Part shown: positions 11,670 through 24,289 of the stretch, piece after piece
Numbering within the stretch: position 1 is the first letter of the stretch
Layout: the number at the start of each line of letters is the position of its first letter
Assembly: GCA_015680685.1 (NCBI GenBank)
Contig: MNCI01026431.1
Coordinates: 862,492 to 926,491 of the forward strand
Reading direction: 5' to 3'
Length of the DNA stretch: 64,000 nt
DNA from: Gnetum montanum
Lineage: Eukaryota > Streptophyta > Gnetopsida > Gnetales > Gnetaceae
Program-made: the position numbers and the translations under genes
The notes under the pieces: generated by a model
What the model was told of the DNA's origin: nothing
Databases searched by the model: none
What the model saw: only the letters and a program-made list of their open reading frames with translations

Positions 11670-12970
11670 TTTTGTTTGGGCTCTCAGGTTTGTAGATTAA
11701 CATGGTCCTAGAAGAAAAGGTTTTGTAGATAATATAAGGCCCATCCCACAATGTTTGAAACTTTTTCTTTTGAGGTAGGTGTGTGGGGTTCCAATAGAGG
11801 ACCTTGTCTTTAGGTTGAGATTTTACTTTTCATATTCTAAGGTGATGGTGCTTTTTGTTGAATGCCTTGTGCATTTCATCAAAGGATAGGGATACCAATC
11901 AATTTTCATCTAGCACATTCAAGTTGATTAATCTTTCTTTTTGTTCTAGGCTAAGGTCAAGGTCCAAGTCATAGACGTTTGAAAGTGTACAAAGCTTGGA
12001 TTGGATAGGTAGAGTTAGTAATTTTTTGTACACTAGCTCATAGTAAGAGTAGCCTATAGGAAGTTTCCATATTGAGTAGTATGTCTAGAGGGCATGATTT
12101 AGTTTTGTGCTCCAATCTCTCCTATATTTGCTAATAGTTCTTATCAAGATCTTCATTATGTCCCTATTAGTAACTGCTACTTGACCATTGGATTAAGGGT
12201 GGTAGGGTGTTGTTAGTTTATGTTCAACCCCCAAGTGTTACATAAGCTTAAGAAATTTAGTGCATATAAAATAGGTTCCGTTGTTAGAAATTAATGCACA
12301 TGGCACCCCAAATCTATTTATAACATTTTGTCATATAAACCATGTAGCAGTAGATGATGTACAATCAATGACTGCTACTGCTTCTGCCCATTTCGTTTAG
12401 CAATCAACAGTGGGGATTATGTATGCCTTTCCATTTGACATGGGCATGATGGAATCCATGAAGTCGATGCCCTAGATGTTGAAAAGTTCTAGTGGTTGAA
12501 TCCATTGTTGAGGTCCCTCTATTCAAGCAGTCATCCCACCATCTTGTTGATAGCATTGACAAATGTAGAAAAATTGATGGGCATACCTAAAGATGATTGG
12601 CCAATAATACCTTACCATTAGTATCTTAATGGTCATGCGTCTCCCAACATAGTGGCCCCACAAGAACCCTCATGAGTCTCCTAGAGAACATGCAGTTAAT
12701 CAGCATTAGGTACACACCAACAAACCAGGCTATAAATGTACACCTTGTAAAGGTGTCCATTGATTTCCATAAAGCATTTGGTTTGATGAAGAAATTGTTG
12801 TTTTTTCATCTAGTCTAAATATTGTGACATCTCTTAAGTGAGAAGATAAGTAAGGATGCCATCATACCATTTTGGTTCATTGGCCACTTGATCATTTATT
12901 GCACCAAAAAAGAGAAGCTCATCAGAAAATTGGTTAGAGAGCAGGTTCTCCTCCTCTTTGTTATCCCATT
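11670..12970 (-). pseudogene. Integrase remnant of element B
   Basis: Minus-strand translation in several frames gives the RNase H/integrase junction (SLVSITMG region), the zinc-binding segment, then the core with the third catalytic block reading SNGQVAVTNRDIMKIL around 12155-12200. There the invariant Glu of the D,D(35)E triad is Ala. The C-terminal portion ends near 11680 with YKPESPNKKK. Stops and frameshifts are frequent. Confidence 0.75.
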
Positions 12971-14215
12971 GTAATTGAGACAAGTGATTAGTGACTACAT
13001 TCTTAGTCCCTTTTCAATATACCATTATAAGATCAAACTCCTGCAATATCAGAAAGCACTGTATGATACAAGGATTGGCCATTGGCTTGTTCATGAGGAA
13101 GCAAATGACATTATGATTAATGTGCATAAATGCTTTGTACCTAAGCACATAGTGCTTGAGCTTCTCTAGAGTGTACACCACTGCCATTAGTTTTTTATTT
13201 ATTGTGATGTAATTCAGCTTTGCATCCACAATGCTTTGACTTACGTAGTGGATGTAATATGGATGTTTTTTTATCGTCTAATGACATAAGCATGGTCCCA
13301 TAATTTGATGTAGCTATCATTATATGAAATGGTCTAGACTAGTTAAGTGCTTATAGAAGTGGAGTCTTTATGAGCTTTTGCTTGAGGATCTAGAATGCAT
13401 TTTTGCATTCCTTCGTCTAGATGAATGGAGAATATTTCTTTATAAGCTCGACCAATGGTTTTACAATCTTAGGGAAATTCTCTATAAAATGTTGGTAGTA
13501 GCTAGTGTGTCCAGGGAATGATTGAACATCTTTAATGGTTTATAGTTGGCTAGTCATTCCTTGGGTAACCCTTATCTTTTTAGGGTCCATCTCAATCCTT
13601 GCTTGAGAAATTTTGTGCCCTAGTATAGTGCCCTCCTAGATCATCATATGGCTCTTTTGTGAATTGAGACGAAGATTTATCTTCACACATCTTTTAAGAA
13701 ATTTCTCAAGGTAGTCCAAGGCTTGCTCAAATGTGGTGCCATAGGTGGAGAAGTCATCCATGAAGACTTCCACCTTGCTACCAACCTATTATCGAAAATG
13801 CTCAAGACCAAGTGTTGAAATGTTGCAGGAGCATTGCATAGACCAAAAGGCATATTTCAATATGAAAAAGTCCCCTAGGAACTCATGAATGATGTTTTGC
13901 CCTAATCCTTTGGCATGATTTGGATTTGGTTATAGCCACTATAACCATCCAGGAAGCTATAATAGTAATGCCCAAATATAGTGTCCAACACTTGATCCAC
14001 AAATGAAAATGGAAAGTGATCTTTAAATGTTGCCATATTTAAAAACTGGAAGTTAATGAAGACCTGCCACTTGTCATCTTTCTTTAGCATAATCAGAAGT
14101 GGGCTAACCCACTCACTATTAGCAATGGAATAGATAAACCCTGCTTTGAGGAGTTGTTTGATTTCCTCTTTGACAATTTGCTTCAATTTTGGGTTCAACC
14201 ACTATTGCAGCTACC
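12971..14215 (-). pseudogene. Reverse transcriptase and RNase H remnant of element B
   Basis: RT would copy element RNA into DNA and RNase H would remove the RNA strand. The RT N-terminal part at 13902-14198 reads KEEIKQLLKAGFIYSIANSE, then LLIMLKKDDKWQVFINF and YYYSFLDGYSGYNQIQIMPK. The catalytic box is VFMDDFSTYG near 13770. RNase H around 13014-13320 includes TINKKLMAVVYTLEKLKHY and FMHINHNVICFL; the Asp usual in the TDH block is Asn here. Stops and at least one frameshift separate the blocks. Confidence 0.85.
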
Positions 14216-14840
14216 TCTTTGGCTTTATGGTTAGATTAGTGTAGATACAATGCTAGCATATCCTAGGATCAATCCTTGTGAATTCAAGATATGACCAAGT
14301 AAAGGCTATTGGTCATTTGTTGACCACCCTCAATAGCATCTATTTTTGTTTAGGAGTAAGATTAACATTAATGATTACTAGTTTGAGATTTTTAAAAATG
14401 CATGCTTCATTCCAGTAGGTAGAGTTTTTAACTCTAAGGGATCTTATTTAGAATTTTTAGGGATTTCCAGCTCTTCCCAATAGGTATCATCATTTGCATC
14501 ATTAGATAGTTGGTGATGAACTTGCTCTAGCTCATCCATGCCTTTAACATAGGCACATGTCAGGCTCTCAGTAGGTTCTATGCAAAGTGTGTTACTTTCA
14601 AGATCAGCTATTAGCCACTGGGTACCCTCCTATTTTGTGGCTACTTTTTACAAGAACCTTTGAATATCTACCTCATTTTCACACTACATGCATGCATAAA
14701 TGGATACTCTTTTCATAGACCAAAGTTTTTGCACATAGGTTTACCCTGTATTTCTATACGTGATGCATGGAACTTGTTTTTTATTGATCTTTCTGAATGC
14801 ATTTTCCTTAGAAATTTCTAGGAAAATATCTCTAATGCCT
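14216..14840 (-). other. Protease-RT linker of element B
   Basis: This is polyprotein spacer between protease and RT, corresponding to about 34560-35100 of C. Acidic, low-conservation translation with stops; no domain recognised. Confidence 0.5.
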
Positions 14841-15165
14841 ATTTTGCATCAATAGTACTTAGCCATGACTTTCCCACAATGATTGGAAAATCCCCCTTAT
14901 AGTTCTCAACTTTGATTACTAGGAAATTGATAGGATAAGACCACCCTTAAATAGTGGTTACAATATCTTCTACTAGTCCCAATGGAACAGTGATGGAATG
15001 GTCTATCAATTATAATATGATATTACTCTTCTTAAGAGGTAGTAGGTTCCAAGAAATATACATCTCATGAGAAATTAGATTAACACTAGAACTTGAATTT
15101 AGAAGAGCTTTGCATGATTCATTCCCATCAATCTAGAAATAGATAAGTGGACTTCCAGGATCAAC
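14841..15165 (-). pseudogene. Retropepsin-like protease remnant of element B
   Basis: The minus strand reads CKALLNSSSSVNLISHEMY, aligning with ALLDSGLGVNLISHDMY in C (34205-34255). The catalytic D-S-G is thus N-S-S, which would inactivate an aspartic protease. Downstream DFPIIVGKSWLSTID matches the ILGRPWL-type second motif. The protease would have cut the Gag-Pol polyprotein. Confidence 0.75.
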
Positions 15166-15840
15166 TAATTTCTTGGGAAGGTTGCTAGCCTAGATCCAGT
15201 TAAATACGATGTGAGTTAACATAACAGTGCATATTTTAGGAGGCATTTGGTTTGAAGGGCTCTCAATTTAATGACTTGTAGAGGATGAGGAAGGAGTAGG
15301 GTGACTAGTTGCATGAGTTTGTGAGGGGTTAGAAGGGGTTGTTGGATTAGAAGAATGGTCGTTTATAAGATGTAGGTTATGAACCCTTTAGTTGATTAAC
15401 TAGTTGTAGATTAATGACCCTTGTAGCATTATATTATTGGGGTTGGGTTGGAAGCTCACCTTGCATGGATGGAGTAGGTGGTAGTTGTATTGAGGGTGGA
15501 GGAATAGGTGCAGTCACATGAGGAGGATATGGATGGTATATGGGAACCCCTCTAGGAATTAGAGAATGAGTTCAATGATATTTTAGAGGGTGGTAGTGAT
15601 GCTAGAAAGGAGAAACATGACTAGAAGATTCATGTGTAGATATGTATTACTGAACATAGTATTCATACAGATTTGGCTACCTATAATGGTAGTGCTACCA
15701 TGGTGGTGGCATCCCCCACAACTATGGTTGCTACCACTACTGATATGTCTCATATGGTTCTAGTGAAGTTCCAGTTGGATAATAAGGTTTTATTGGTGGA
15801 ACTACCTAGGATTTCCTTGAGGATAAGAAAATATTTTGGG
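15166..15840 (-). other. Proline-rich gag-protease spacer of element B
   Basis: Minus-strand translation is rich in Pro, Tyr and Gln (YPPHVTAPIPPPS and similar). It corresponds to 33400-34100 of C and looks like the flexible spacer between the gag zinc-knuckle region and protease. The plus-strand ORF at 15673-15855 is its shadow. Confidence 0.45.
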
Positions 15841-17656
15841 TGTTTGCCTTTTTGATAGTTGTGGATTTAAAGCATACACCCCAAATTTCTATAAGTGTGA
15901 TACAACAGGGCAACATCCCTTAGGATGTTCATAGTGGAAGATGTCACACCCATAATCATTATCTGATTTAGTCTCCACAACTTCTTCTACTATAGTAACT
16001 TTGCCCCTATATCTTTGCTAGGTACATTCAGCTTCTTTCTGTCTCTTGCAGTCATGATTGCTACTCTACTCTCTTGATTTTTCTATGATTTTTAGAGTAA
16101 TTTGAAATTTTTTATCCAAAAAATTTCCACATTTTATCTACCTTGGCTGAAATTTCAAACATAGATTTTTTGATTAGGAAGGTCTTCCATTGCACCATTG
16201 CATCAAGAGGTGACTCCTTCTCATAGTCACAAAAGTAGACCTCCTTTCTAATGGAAGTATCCCAGTTATATTCTTTTGTAGTTCTCATTTTTTCAAATCT
16301 CCTTCCTCTTTTGATACCTACTCTATTAGCCTTTGTATTTGATGGGCTCTTAATTTTGATAGTATTTTTGGGCATATACCCCAAGGGTTCTCCATGTTTT
16401 CGAGTGAAGCCCATCTATGACATAGTGAAGTTGTTCTCATTGAGAGTAATCATGGATAGGGCATTGATATAATAATGAATAATATCTACCCATGGCAGCA
16501 TCCAAGAGTTCATGTGTTCCTTGTTTCTAGCCTTGGATTTGCCTTCACATGTTTGACACTATGGAGTACATTTAGTACTTTTCATTAGATAGTTCTAGCA
16601 TTGTACTCTATCAATAGATTGATTCTAGTTCCAGAGACTGGTACCAACTTTCTGCTTCCTTGATGAGTGTTCTAGGTAAGAGCTTGAACTTTTGATAATC
16701 ATTTTCAATATTTTGTAGGGAATAGACATCATGAAAGGCTTGTAAATGTATTTGAGGATCTAAGGTATATTCCCCCTCAAATCTGGGGATATTGTTCATG
16801 TCTAGCCTCTTAATTTTGCTATCTTTCACATGCTTGGTAGGAATTTTGATAGCCTCTGTGATGTTGAGCATATTTTGACTGGTCAGCAAAGGTTCATCAT
16901 CATGATGTTGATGATGCTTGTGATTTCCTCTACTATCCCTTCATTCATGGAGTTCTCTATGATTATCATTGTTGTCCTACTATTTGTGATTCTGCTTAGA
17001 TTTGAAGGAGGAAGTTGAACTAGATGAAGAGGATGAAGAGGAAGGAGGACTACCATCATCGTGGTGTTTGCCACTTCCCCTTCATTTATCATGACCATGA
17101 TCCTTAGAGTGATCATCATTATGCTTGTCTAAGTTTTTGCTTTGGCTCCATTTCTTAGAACTCCCATGACTATGGGGCTCACTATTACTAGAACCTAGAT
17201 TATTGATTAATGACTTAGGATTTGGGTTTGGCTTCCCTTCATCAAAGTTAAGAGGCAGAGAGTCTACATGTTGAAAATCCTTAGAAAGAGAATCCTTATT
17301 ATCATTTTGATCTAGCAGGAATAAGGGGTTAGTGAACCATTTCCCCTTCATGTCTTCATGAAACTTTTCCTATTGTCAATCTCATTTGTATTATGTCTTA
17401 GTAGGATGATAGTCTCAAAAGTCATGTTCTTCCACAATGTACTCGCTGTGAAGCTCCTCGATGCCCAACCTTGTAAGGGTTTGGAGTAGCATCTTGGGAA
17501 TAGATTAGTTAGGTGGAAATACAACATTCCCCTCCATGCCTTGCCACTGCATTTGTTCATCCTGATGGAGGATGTAATTAAAATTGAGTACAAACTCATT
17601 AGGAGGATTGTACACCACTCTGCATTCTTGTGGTATTGTTGACTTAGAATCGACAT
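15841..17656 (-). pseudogene. gag remnant of element B
   Basis: Gag would form the particle and bind the RNA. The strongest block is 16611-16889 with NNIPRFEGEYTLDPQIHLQAF then FKLLPRTLIKEAESWYQSLE, the hallmark of plant retrotransposon gag (PxFxG, DPxxHL, LFPxSLxxxAxxWY). Further on are VYFCDYEKESPLDAM and a Cys-rich motif CDIFHYEHPKGCCPVV near 15910-15945, matching CDICQYEYPKGCYLVV in C. An N-terminal piece at 17348-17656 and a Ser/His/Asp-rich basic linker (about 17100-17350) complete it. The frame shifts several times. Confidence 0.75.
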
Positions 17657-17832
17657 GCTTGTGAGAAGAAGAAGATATTTTTATTAGAAAAAATTTCTCA
17701 ATGTGCTTATAGTATAGTTTTGATTAATCATTATGTATTTATTTTTTTGAACAATTATGACCTTAGGGTTTGATCTAGTGATCCTAAATAATATTTATGA
17801 AGTCCTAGATAGTGCACGTATTAAACTACAAG

Positions 17833-17850
17833 TCCCCGACAATGGTGCCA
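17833..17850 (-). other. Primer-binding site of element B, tRNA-Asp type
   Basis: TGGCACCATTGTCGGGGA on the minus strand, one base after the 5' LTR, differs at three positions (G>A, G>A, C>T) from the complement of the 3' end of plant tRNA-Asp (from memory TGGCGCCGTTGCCGGGGA). tRNA-Asp priming is typical of Athila-group elements. Confidence 0.8.
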
Positions 17851-17851
17851 A

Positions 17852-18715
17852 TGATGAGCGGCAAATACTCCTACACCCAACCATACAAATCACTAAGCAT
17901 TTATGCAGGATCTAGTCAAATTCCATGGACTTACAGCCTTCTAAGTACATTGGTCTCTAGAAAGCAAAACTAACCTTGCAATTGTTGTCTTCCTAATTAC
18001 ACTTGTGAAATGCAAAGGTATGGTTAAGTGCAAATAAGGCATATGATTTTTATCATTTTTTATGTTTTCTACTGTAAGTCACCTAAGGATGAGAATAATG
18101 TATAAAATAAAATAATTAAATTGTTAATTTAATATAACAAGCTACTCCTAACTAATCCTAACATAAGTATCCGTTCCCACTTACTATACACATCTTGAAC
18201 ACATTTAATGCTACTGGGTTACGAATTGTTAAATGTTATTGGAATTACCAAGCATCAAGCATATGCTCGAAGTAGTAGTACTTATGTGCTTAATTAATAA
18301 TTATTTAACTTAGCTTAATTTAGCTTAATTAACTATTTGATTGCTTGAAACATTAAAGGAAATTACACAAAATAATAAATGCATAAGTAAACAATTAATC
18401 TATTTCAAAGTGCTACAAGGTTTATCAAAAAGCTCATCTTTATTACTACACACAGTGTTGTGCTTAGGTACAACAATGCTTGAATAAAGATCTGTACACT
18501 CTTGACTCCTACTACAAGCATTTAAAAAAAATATTCTAAGTTTCACACAAGAAAACTGCAAGAGCTTTGCTACAACTATGACAAAGATGGCATAAAAATG
18601 ATGGGTGAGCATGTATTTATAGGAAAAAACATACACTACATCGATGGCGTGAGGTCAACACATTAAATCATGCATTGATGGGACCTAGTCGATGCAACCA
18701 ATTTATGATTCATAA
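17852..18715 (-). repeat. 5' LTR of element B
   Basis: It starts TGATGAGCGG (plus-strand view) next to the primer site and ends CATAA, mutated from the CATCA of the partner at 6405. TATAAATA on the minus strand (18614-18621) is a plausible promoter for the element's transcript. Lengths of 864 and 861 bp and collinear similarity support the pairing. Confidence 0.9.
18614..18621 (-). promoter_or_regulatory. TATA box in the 5' LTR of element B
   Basis: TATAAATA on the minus strand about 95 bases from the LTR's upstream end; the same box occurs in the LTRs of C and in nested element E. Confidence 0.6.
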
Positions 18716-18720
18716 AAAAT
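18716..18720. repeat. Target-site duplication of element B, right copy
   Basis: AAAAT follows the right LTR; compare GAAAT at 5540-5544. Removing one copy rejoins element D's gag in frame. Confidence 0.75.
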
Positions 18721-19500
18721 CAACCATCAACATCTCAACCATCACCTTTAGTTAAGAAAATAACCACACCATCATATCCTAAGAGATTGAAGGAAGATTT
18801 CCCAACTAAGGTACACATTGAAAAAATGTTTAGGAGATTATACTTGCATATTCTAATTAAGTAGGCCATAAAAGATACACCATTTTATGCAAAATACTTA
18901 AGAGAATTATGCATGAAATGAAGAAAAGAGAAAATCCCAAGATAAGTATATTTGGTAGATAATCTCTCATAATTAATACAAAGCCATGAGATTCCAAAGT
19001 ACTAAGACCCAAGAGTCCTGATCATTCATATAACAATCAATGAAAAAAGAATTAAAAATGCCCTATTAGATTTAGGTAATAGTATCAACATTATGCCACA
19101 TAAAATGACTAAGGCATTAGACTTAAGAAACATTAAGGAAGTAAATATGTCAATTTATTTGGTTGATGATTGAACTATTCAATCTATGAGAATAGTGGAA
19201 GACTTAATGATGAAAGTAGAAAAAGGAAAATACCCAGTAGATTTTTTTGTATTGGAAGTTAAGAATCTAAATTGTTTTCCTATTATCCTAGGAAGACCTT
19301 GGCTAGTGATAACAAATGTTGTTATTCATTGTAGGTTAGGAAAACTTCAATTAATCTTTGCCAATATTACTTTTGCAATGAGTATATTTGATAAGGCAAG
19401 AGAGAATAGGCTAAACCAAGATGTTAAGGAAGCTAGAATGATTTATTCAATACCAAACTCAACTATGGTAGAAGATAGGAAAAATTTAATCCTTAAATAA
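18721..19500 (+). pseudogene. gag end and protease of element D (right part)
   Basis: Resumes the D frame cut at 5544. The segment LVKKITTPSYPKRLKEDFP and the following Lys-rich region are the gag-protease linker seen in Athila-group polyproteins. Protease starts near 19040 with NALLDLGNSINIMPHKM (catalytic D-S-G altered to D-L-G), continues through DLMMKVEKGKYPVDFFVLE and reaches the conserved ILGRPWL at about 19290. The longest open piece is 19186-19500. TAG, TGA and TAA codons interrupt the upstream part. Confidence 0.8.
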
Positions 19501-19739
19501 TTTTGATGAAGGACCTTTAGACTCTTCCATAGAGGAACAACAAGATCTCTTAGACTAGATCTTGAACCTAGGATAGGAAATTGTTGAAGATAATATAGAT
19601 CAACCAACTACCAACTCTTTGGAACTTAAAGAATTACCAAATAGCCTTATGTACATTTTCCTCAATGAAAATAAACCATTAATGATAAGCTCTTAATTAA
19701 TAATTGATCAAGAAAATAAACTAATAGAAATATTAAAAA

Positions 19740-21110
19740 GAAAATCCATGGCATTTGCATGAAGTTAAGAAGATCTCCATCATGGGATCTCACCTAACAT
19801 ATGTCAACATCACATATACCAAAAAGACAAAGCCAAACCAATTAGAGTTCCTCCTTGTAGAATCAATCCATCCCTTAAACAAATTGTTAAGAATAAAATT
19901 TCCAAACTTTAGAAGGAAGTTATTATATATCCAATAGTTGATAATGAATAGATTAGTTCCATCACAATGGTGCCTAAAAATGGAGGTAAATGGAGAGTTT
20001 TTGTGGACTATAGGAAACTTAATCAAGTACTAAAAAGAACCATTTTCCTCTACCTTACATAGACCAAATATTAGAAAGGTTAGAAGGGCATAAATACTAT
20101 TACTTTCTTAATGGGTTAAGTGGGGACAATTAAGTGGCCATTTCTCAATAAGACCAACATAAAACAACTTTTACTTGTTCATATGATACATTTGCCTATA
20201 GAAGAATGTCTTTCAGTATTTGTAATGCATCTGATACCTTTTAAATAGCTATGATATCTATTTTTTTTGGACATGTTAGAAGAATATGTTGAAGTATTTA
20301 TGAATGAATTTTCTTTATATGGAGATTCTTATGAAAAAAATGTTAGAATGATTAGAGTATGTCTTGGATCGATGCATAGAAAAAAACTTAAAATTAAGTT
20401 GGGAAAAGAGCCATTTAATGATAGTAAATGGTGTAGTATTAGGACATGTAATTTATAAATAAGGAATTAAAATGAATGTAGAAAACGTTAAGGTAGTTTC
20501 TACACTTCTAGCTCCAACCAATTTAAGAATACTTATATTCTTCTTAGGTCACGTTGGGTATTATAGGAGATTTATTAAAGACTTTTCAAAAATTTCCAAA
20601 CCTTTTTACAAACTCTTAGGAAAGGATGTTCCTCTTACATGGACTAATGACTGCCAATAAGATTTTATAAAACTTAAGGGAAAGGTAACATCAACCCCAG
20701 CACTTAATTCACCTAATTAGGATTTTCCTTTCGACTTAATGTGTGATGCTAATGATATGGCAATCAAAGAAGTTTTGGGTCAATACATAGAAAATAAACC
20801 TAGGGTAATTTACTATGTTTTCAAAGCTTAGATTAGGCTCAAGTAAATTATACAACTATGAAAAAAAATCCTAGCCATTGTGTATGCTCTAGATAAATTT
20901 AGGCATTACCTAATAGGTTATAAAACTAGGGTATCTATCAATCATTCAGCCATCAAGTTTCTAGTCAATAAAAAAAATATAAAATGCTAGAATTAGAAAA
21001 TGGTATCTCTTATTTCAGAAATTTGACTTAGAAATTTTAAACAAAAGGGGTAGAGATAAAGTTGTGGAAAACAACCTATCTAGCCTAGAAACGTTAGAAG
21101 AAAATAGGAC
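19740..21110 (+). pseudogene. Reverse transcriptase and RNase H remnant of element D
   Basis: RT motifs occur in order but in shifting frames: a VPKNGGKWRVF-like block near 19970, then DRCIEKNLKL at about 20368, and FFLGHVGYYRRFIKDFSKISKPF at about 20540-20610. The catalytic box is EVFMNEFSLYG at about 20290, altered from VFMDDF. RNase H follows with MCDANDMAIKEVLGQ (about 20740) and ILAIVYALDKFRHYLIGY, then RVSINHSAIKFL (about 20930), where Asn again replaces the usual Asp of TDH. It is more decayed than B or C. Confidence 0.8.
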
Positions 21111-22520
21111 AAAAAGATCATTTAGTGATAAATCTTTGGATGAACAACTCTTTCTAGTGAAAAAAAAAACCCATGGTTTGTGGATATTGTAAACTATTTA
21201 GCCACAATGAAAAAACCAACCCAATGAAGTTAAGAGAAAAATAAGTCTGTTCTAAAAGGAGGATCAAGATACATATAGAGCAAACCTCATCTTTATTGTA
21301 TATGTAGAGATGAAGTGGTTAGAAGATGTGTTTAAGAAGAGGAACAATAAGAAATCCTCTGAATGTGTCATGATGACCTCAGGGGTGGACATTTTGATAG
21401 CTATAGAAAAATTCTTGAAAGTTTACAAAGTGGGTTCTATTAGCCTACTATTTTCAAGGACGCTCACACATATATCTAGGGATGTCATAAGGATCAATGA
21501 TTAGGGGCAATGTCAAAAAGACATGGAATGCCACTCAATTCCATTTTAATAATAGAACCTTTTGATGTTTATGTTATAGTTTTCTAAGACTATTTCCTCC
21601 TTCAAATGGCTATTAATACATCATGATTTGTATAGACTATGTAACAAAATGGGTGGAAGACAAGGCTACTCCAACAAATGATGTCAAGGTAGTTGTAGCA
21701 CTTAGAGAACATATTTTAACACAATTTGGGACTCAATGTGTACTTATTAGTGATTAGGAAACTCATTTTGTAATTAAGATAATGGAAAATTTCCTTAAAA
21801 ATTATGGAATTCAACATAAGATAGCAATTTCCTACAATCCTCAAACTAATGGTCTAGTTGAAAATGCTAATAAAATCATCCTAAAATTTTTAACTAAAAC
21901 TATTTATGCTAAAAAGAAGGATTGGCCTGGGAAATTACAAGATGCACTTTGGGCCTATAGGAGTACCTATAAACCAAATTTAGGTTATTCACCCTACCAA
22001 TTGGTTTATGGTAAATAATGCTTATTGCCTATAGAAATAAAATATTAATATCTAAGATAACAAATAAGAAATTAATCAAAACCTTAGGATGATGCAAATT
22101 CATGAACCTTATGAATTATGCATGCATGCACTTAATAAAAAAAGAATAATTAAGAGATAAATGAAGCATGTTCATGATAAAAATTTACTCAATAATAAAT
22201 TTTTGGAAGGAGATAAACTCTTGCTTTACAACATGAGATTATAGAAATTTCTAGAAAAATTGACAACTTGATGGGAAGGTCCATATCTAGTATTGCAATC
22301 TTGTACCAATGGCAGTGTCCTAATTACACTATTTAAGACCTATCTAACTCATTCCTAGTCAATGGACAAAGACCTACACATTATCATCAACATCAAATAG
22401 ATGAGCCAGGGGAGGATGAGTTAGTAGAATTAAGTGATGCCACTTATCCAATTAAAAAAACAACTCATGATAGTGGTCAATTAGAGGTTAAAATGATTAA
22501 GGATAATAATAGTCTACATG
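21111..22520 (+). pseudogene. Integrase remnant of element D
   Basis: The core shows CIDYVTKWVEDKA (about 21628), a broken second-Asp block LISD-stop-ETHFVI (about 21745), and at 21782-22018 the long open piece with HKIAISYNPQTNGLVENANK, keeping the catalytic Glu, then DALWAYRSTY and GYSPYQLVYGK. That ending is typical of Athila-group integrases. Similarity fades after about 22400; the stretch to 22520 is acidic (DEPGEDELVELSD) and may be the polyprotein's C-terminus. Confidence 0.85.
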
Positions 22521-24289
22521 ATCCCATATCTTATTTAATAATGTGAAAATAATTAAAAGAGAAGTTTCCAACTTTTAACTTAAAAATGTAGAGGATAATA
22601 GAAAATTCTATTGTGATTTAGAACTATAAAGAATTCAATAGTATCATGTTTGGAATGCAAGACAGAAGGACAACTCCTCTTATCTTGAGATAGATAATTC
22701 ACCTAAGGGTGAATCTTAGGATAATAAATATAAACATTAAACTAATAAAATAAATTATGCTATTTTACTAGTTGGTATACCAAATTATATTATTCCCTAA
22801 AGAGAACATTCCTTTAGTTTCAAGTTTTTATAGCTAAGAAGATAACATAATTGAGTATAGGTTAATGTTCATAATTATAAGGTCTATATTGGCTACTTAC
22901 TATGGATAATCAATGTGGAAACAAAGGTGTGTTATATTACATTTAGCATCTAAGGTAGTAAAGGAATCCAAGGAAATAAAATAAGACCAGCATCCATGTG
23001 CACAACCCATTAAAAATTTATTGTGAATCCACAAAGAAAAGAAAGAAAGAGGCTTCCACAAGAACCTTATGTTGAAGCAGATGGCTATGTTTAAAAACAA
23101 ACAAACAAAAGGGCCTCACAAGAACCTTTAATCACAAGAAGAGCCAAGCTGCCATAAGAATCTTACAATTAGGATGATGCTGAAAGCTCATACAATTAGT
23201 ATCCCTTAAAATCCTCCTTCTATAAGCAGGGCTATTATGGGTGGAGCAGTGGTCAATAAACCATCAAAAATGACTTGGATATAGTTACTTGAGATAGCTT
23301 GGATATAACAATCTTAAGGAAGGGATCGACTAACCTATGTATCACAATCGATAATCTTATAATCAATAAACGTTCTTCTTACTTCATCATTTTATATCTC
23401 TTAGCTTGTGAAATGTACTAATTACCTAAATGGGATTATGTATCTTCTATTCCTTTCTTTTCCTCAATATGCCAACTATGTATTTAGCTTAACTACTAAT
23501 TTGTACATTAAAAATATTACACTATATTATCACCTAGTCATCATGACTATTATTGAACTACCACCTAAAATTTCCTCAAGTAATTAAACCTCTTTGAATC
23601 TTCATTTGGTTTTGCAACATGCCTTTCGTAAGATTCATTGGTTAAGATCCCTACTATGGAATGTACATCGCAGATACTAGCCTTTAGAAGTTCAGAGCAT
23701 GCCTATGACTTATTACAGTGACAGAAGTGACATATCTACTAATGGTCTACTTTCTTTGTATTACCTAGTCTAAATAAATAATAAAATTATTCTAATTAAC
23801 CTAGGTTAGTGGATGTAACCTAGATTAATTAGGGGAAGGATCTTAATAAGTATTAGGGTAAAAGAAAGTAGGGTACAACCAACATGAAAGTTGAACCAAG
23901 ATCAAGTTAGGGAATTAGTTCTTTAAAAGAAATGAAACTTGGATCCTTAAAACTTAGGGAAGGGTAGAAACCTTAAGGTTGTAAATCATCCTTCCAATGA
24001 ATAAAGAAAACTTTTGAGGGGAGGTATAGTCTAAATTATCCTAGGTATGGTCCTTTCTAATAAAGTTATATGTGAACTCTTAACCAATACTTCATATCCC
24101 AAGTCAATAACATGTTATAATAAATATTGGTAAGGGTATTAATGAAGCATTAATAATTTTGATTAATAAATTTTGGTTTATTAATAAACAATAAATATTA
24201 ATACACATCATGAAATGCTATGAATTGTGATACAAAAATTTATCTAAGTAAGGAATATTGCAAATTTAGGATTAATAGATAAGCTACAA
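22521..24289. other. Unassigned AT-rich sequence after element D
   Basis: No convincing gene. It may include D's 3' noncoding region and LTR, but D's other LTR is not in the window, so no pair can be drawn. A short irregular repeat of ACAAGAACCTTA-like motifs lies at 23050-23180. The minus ORF at 22900-23100 has no recognisable similarity. Confidence 0.4.

Larger units (their letters stand above)
5545..18715 (-). mobile_element. Element B: complete but decayed 13.2-kb Athila-like Ty3/gypsy retrotransposon
   Basis: Read on the minus strand it has a 5' LTR (17852-18715), a tRNA-Asp-type primer site, gag, protease, RT, RNase H, integrase, a hairpin module, an internal TATA region, ORF3, a polypurine tract and a 3' LTR (5545-6405). 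It is bounded by TGATGA...TCATCA-type ends and an imperfect 5-bp duplication. LTRs are 861 and 864 bp and differ at many sites, mostly transitions, so the insertion is old. Every gene is interrupted. It lies inside element D's gag. Confidence 0.93.
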
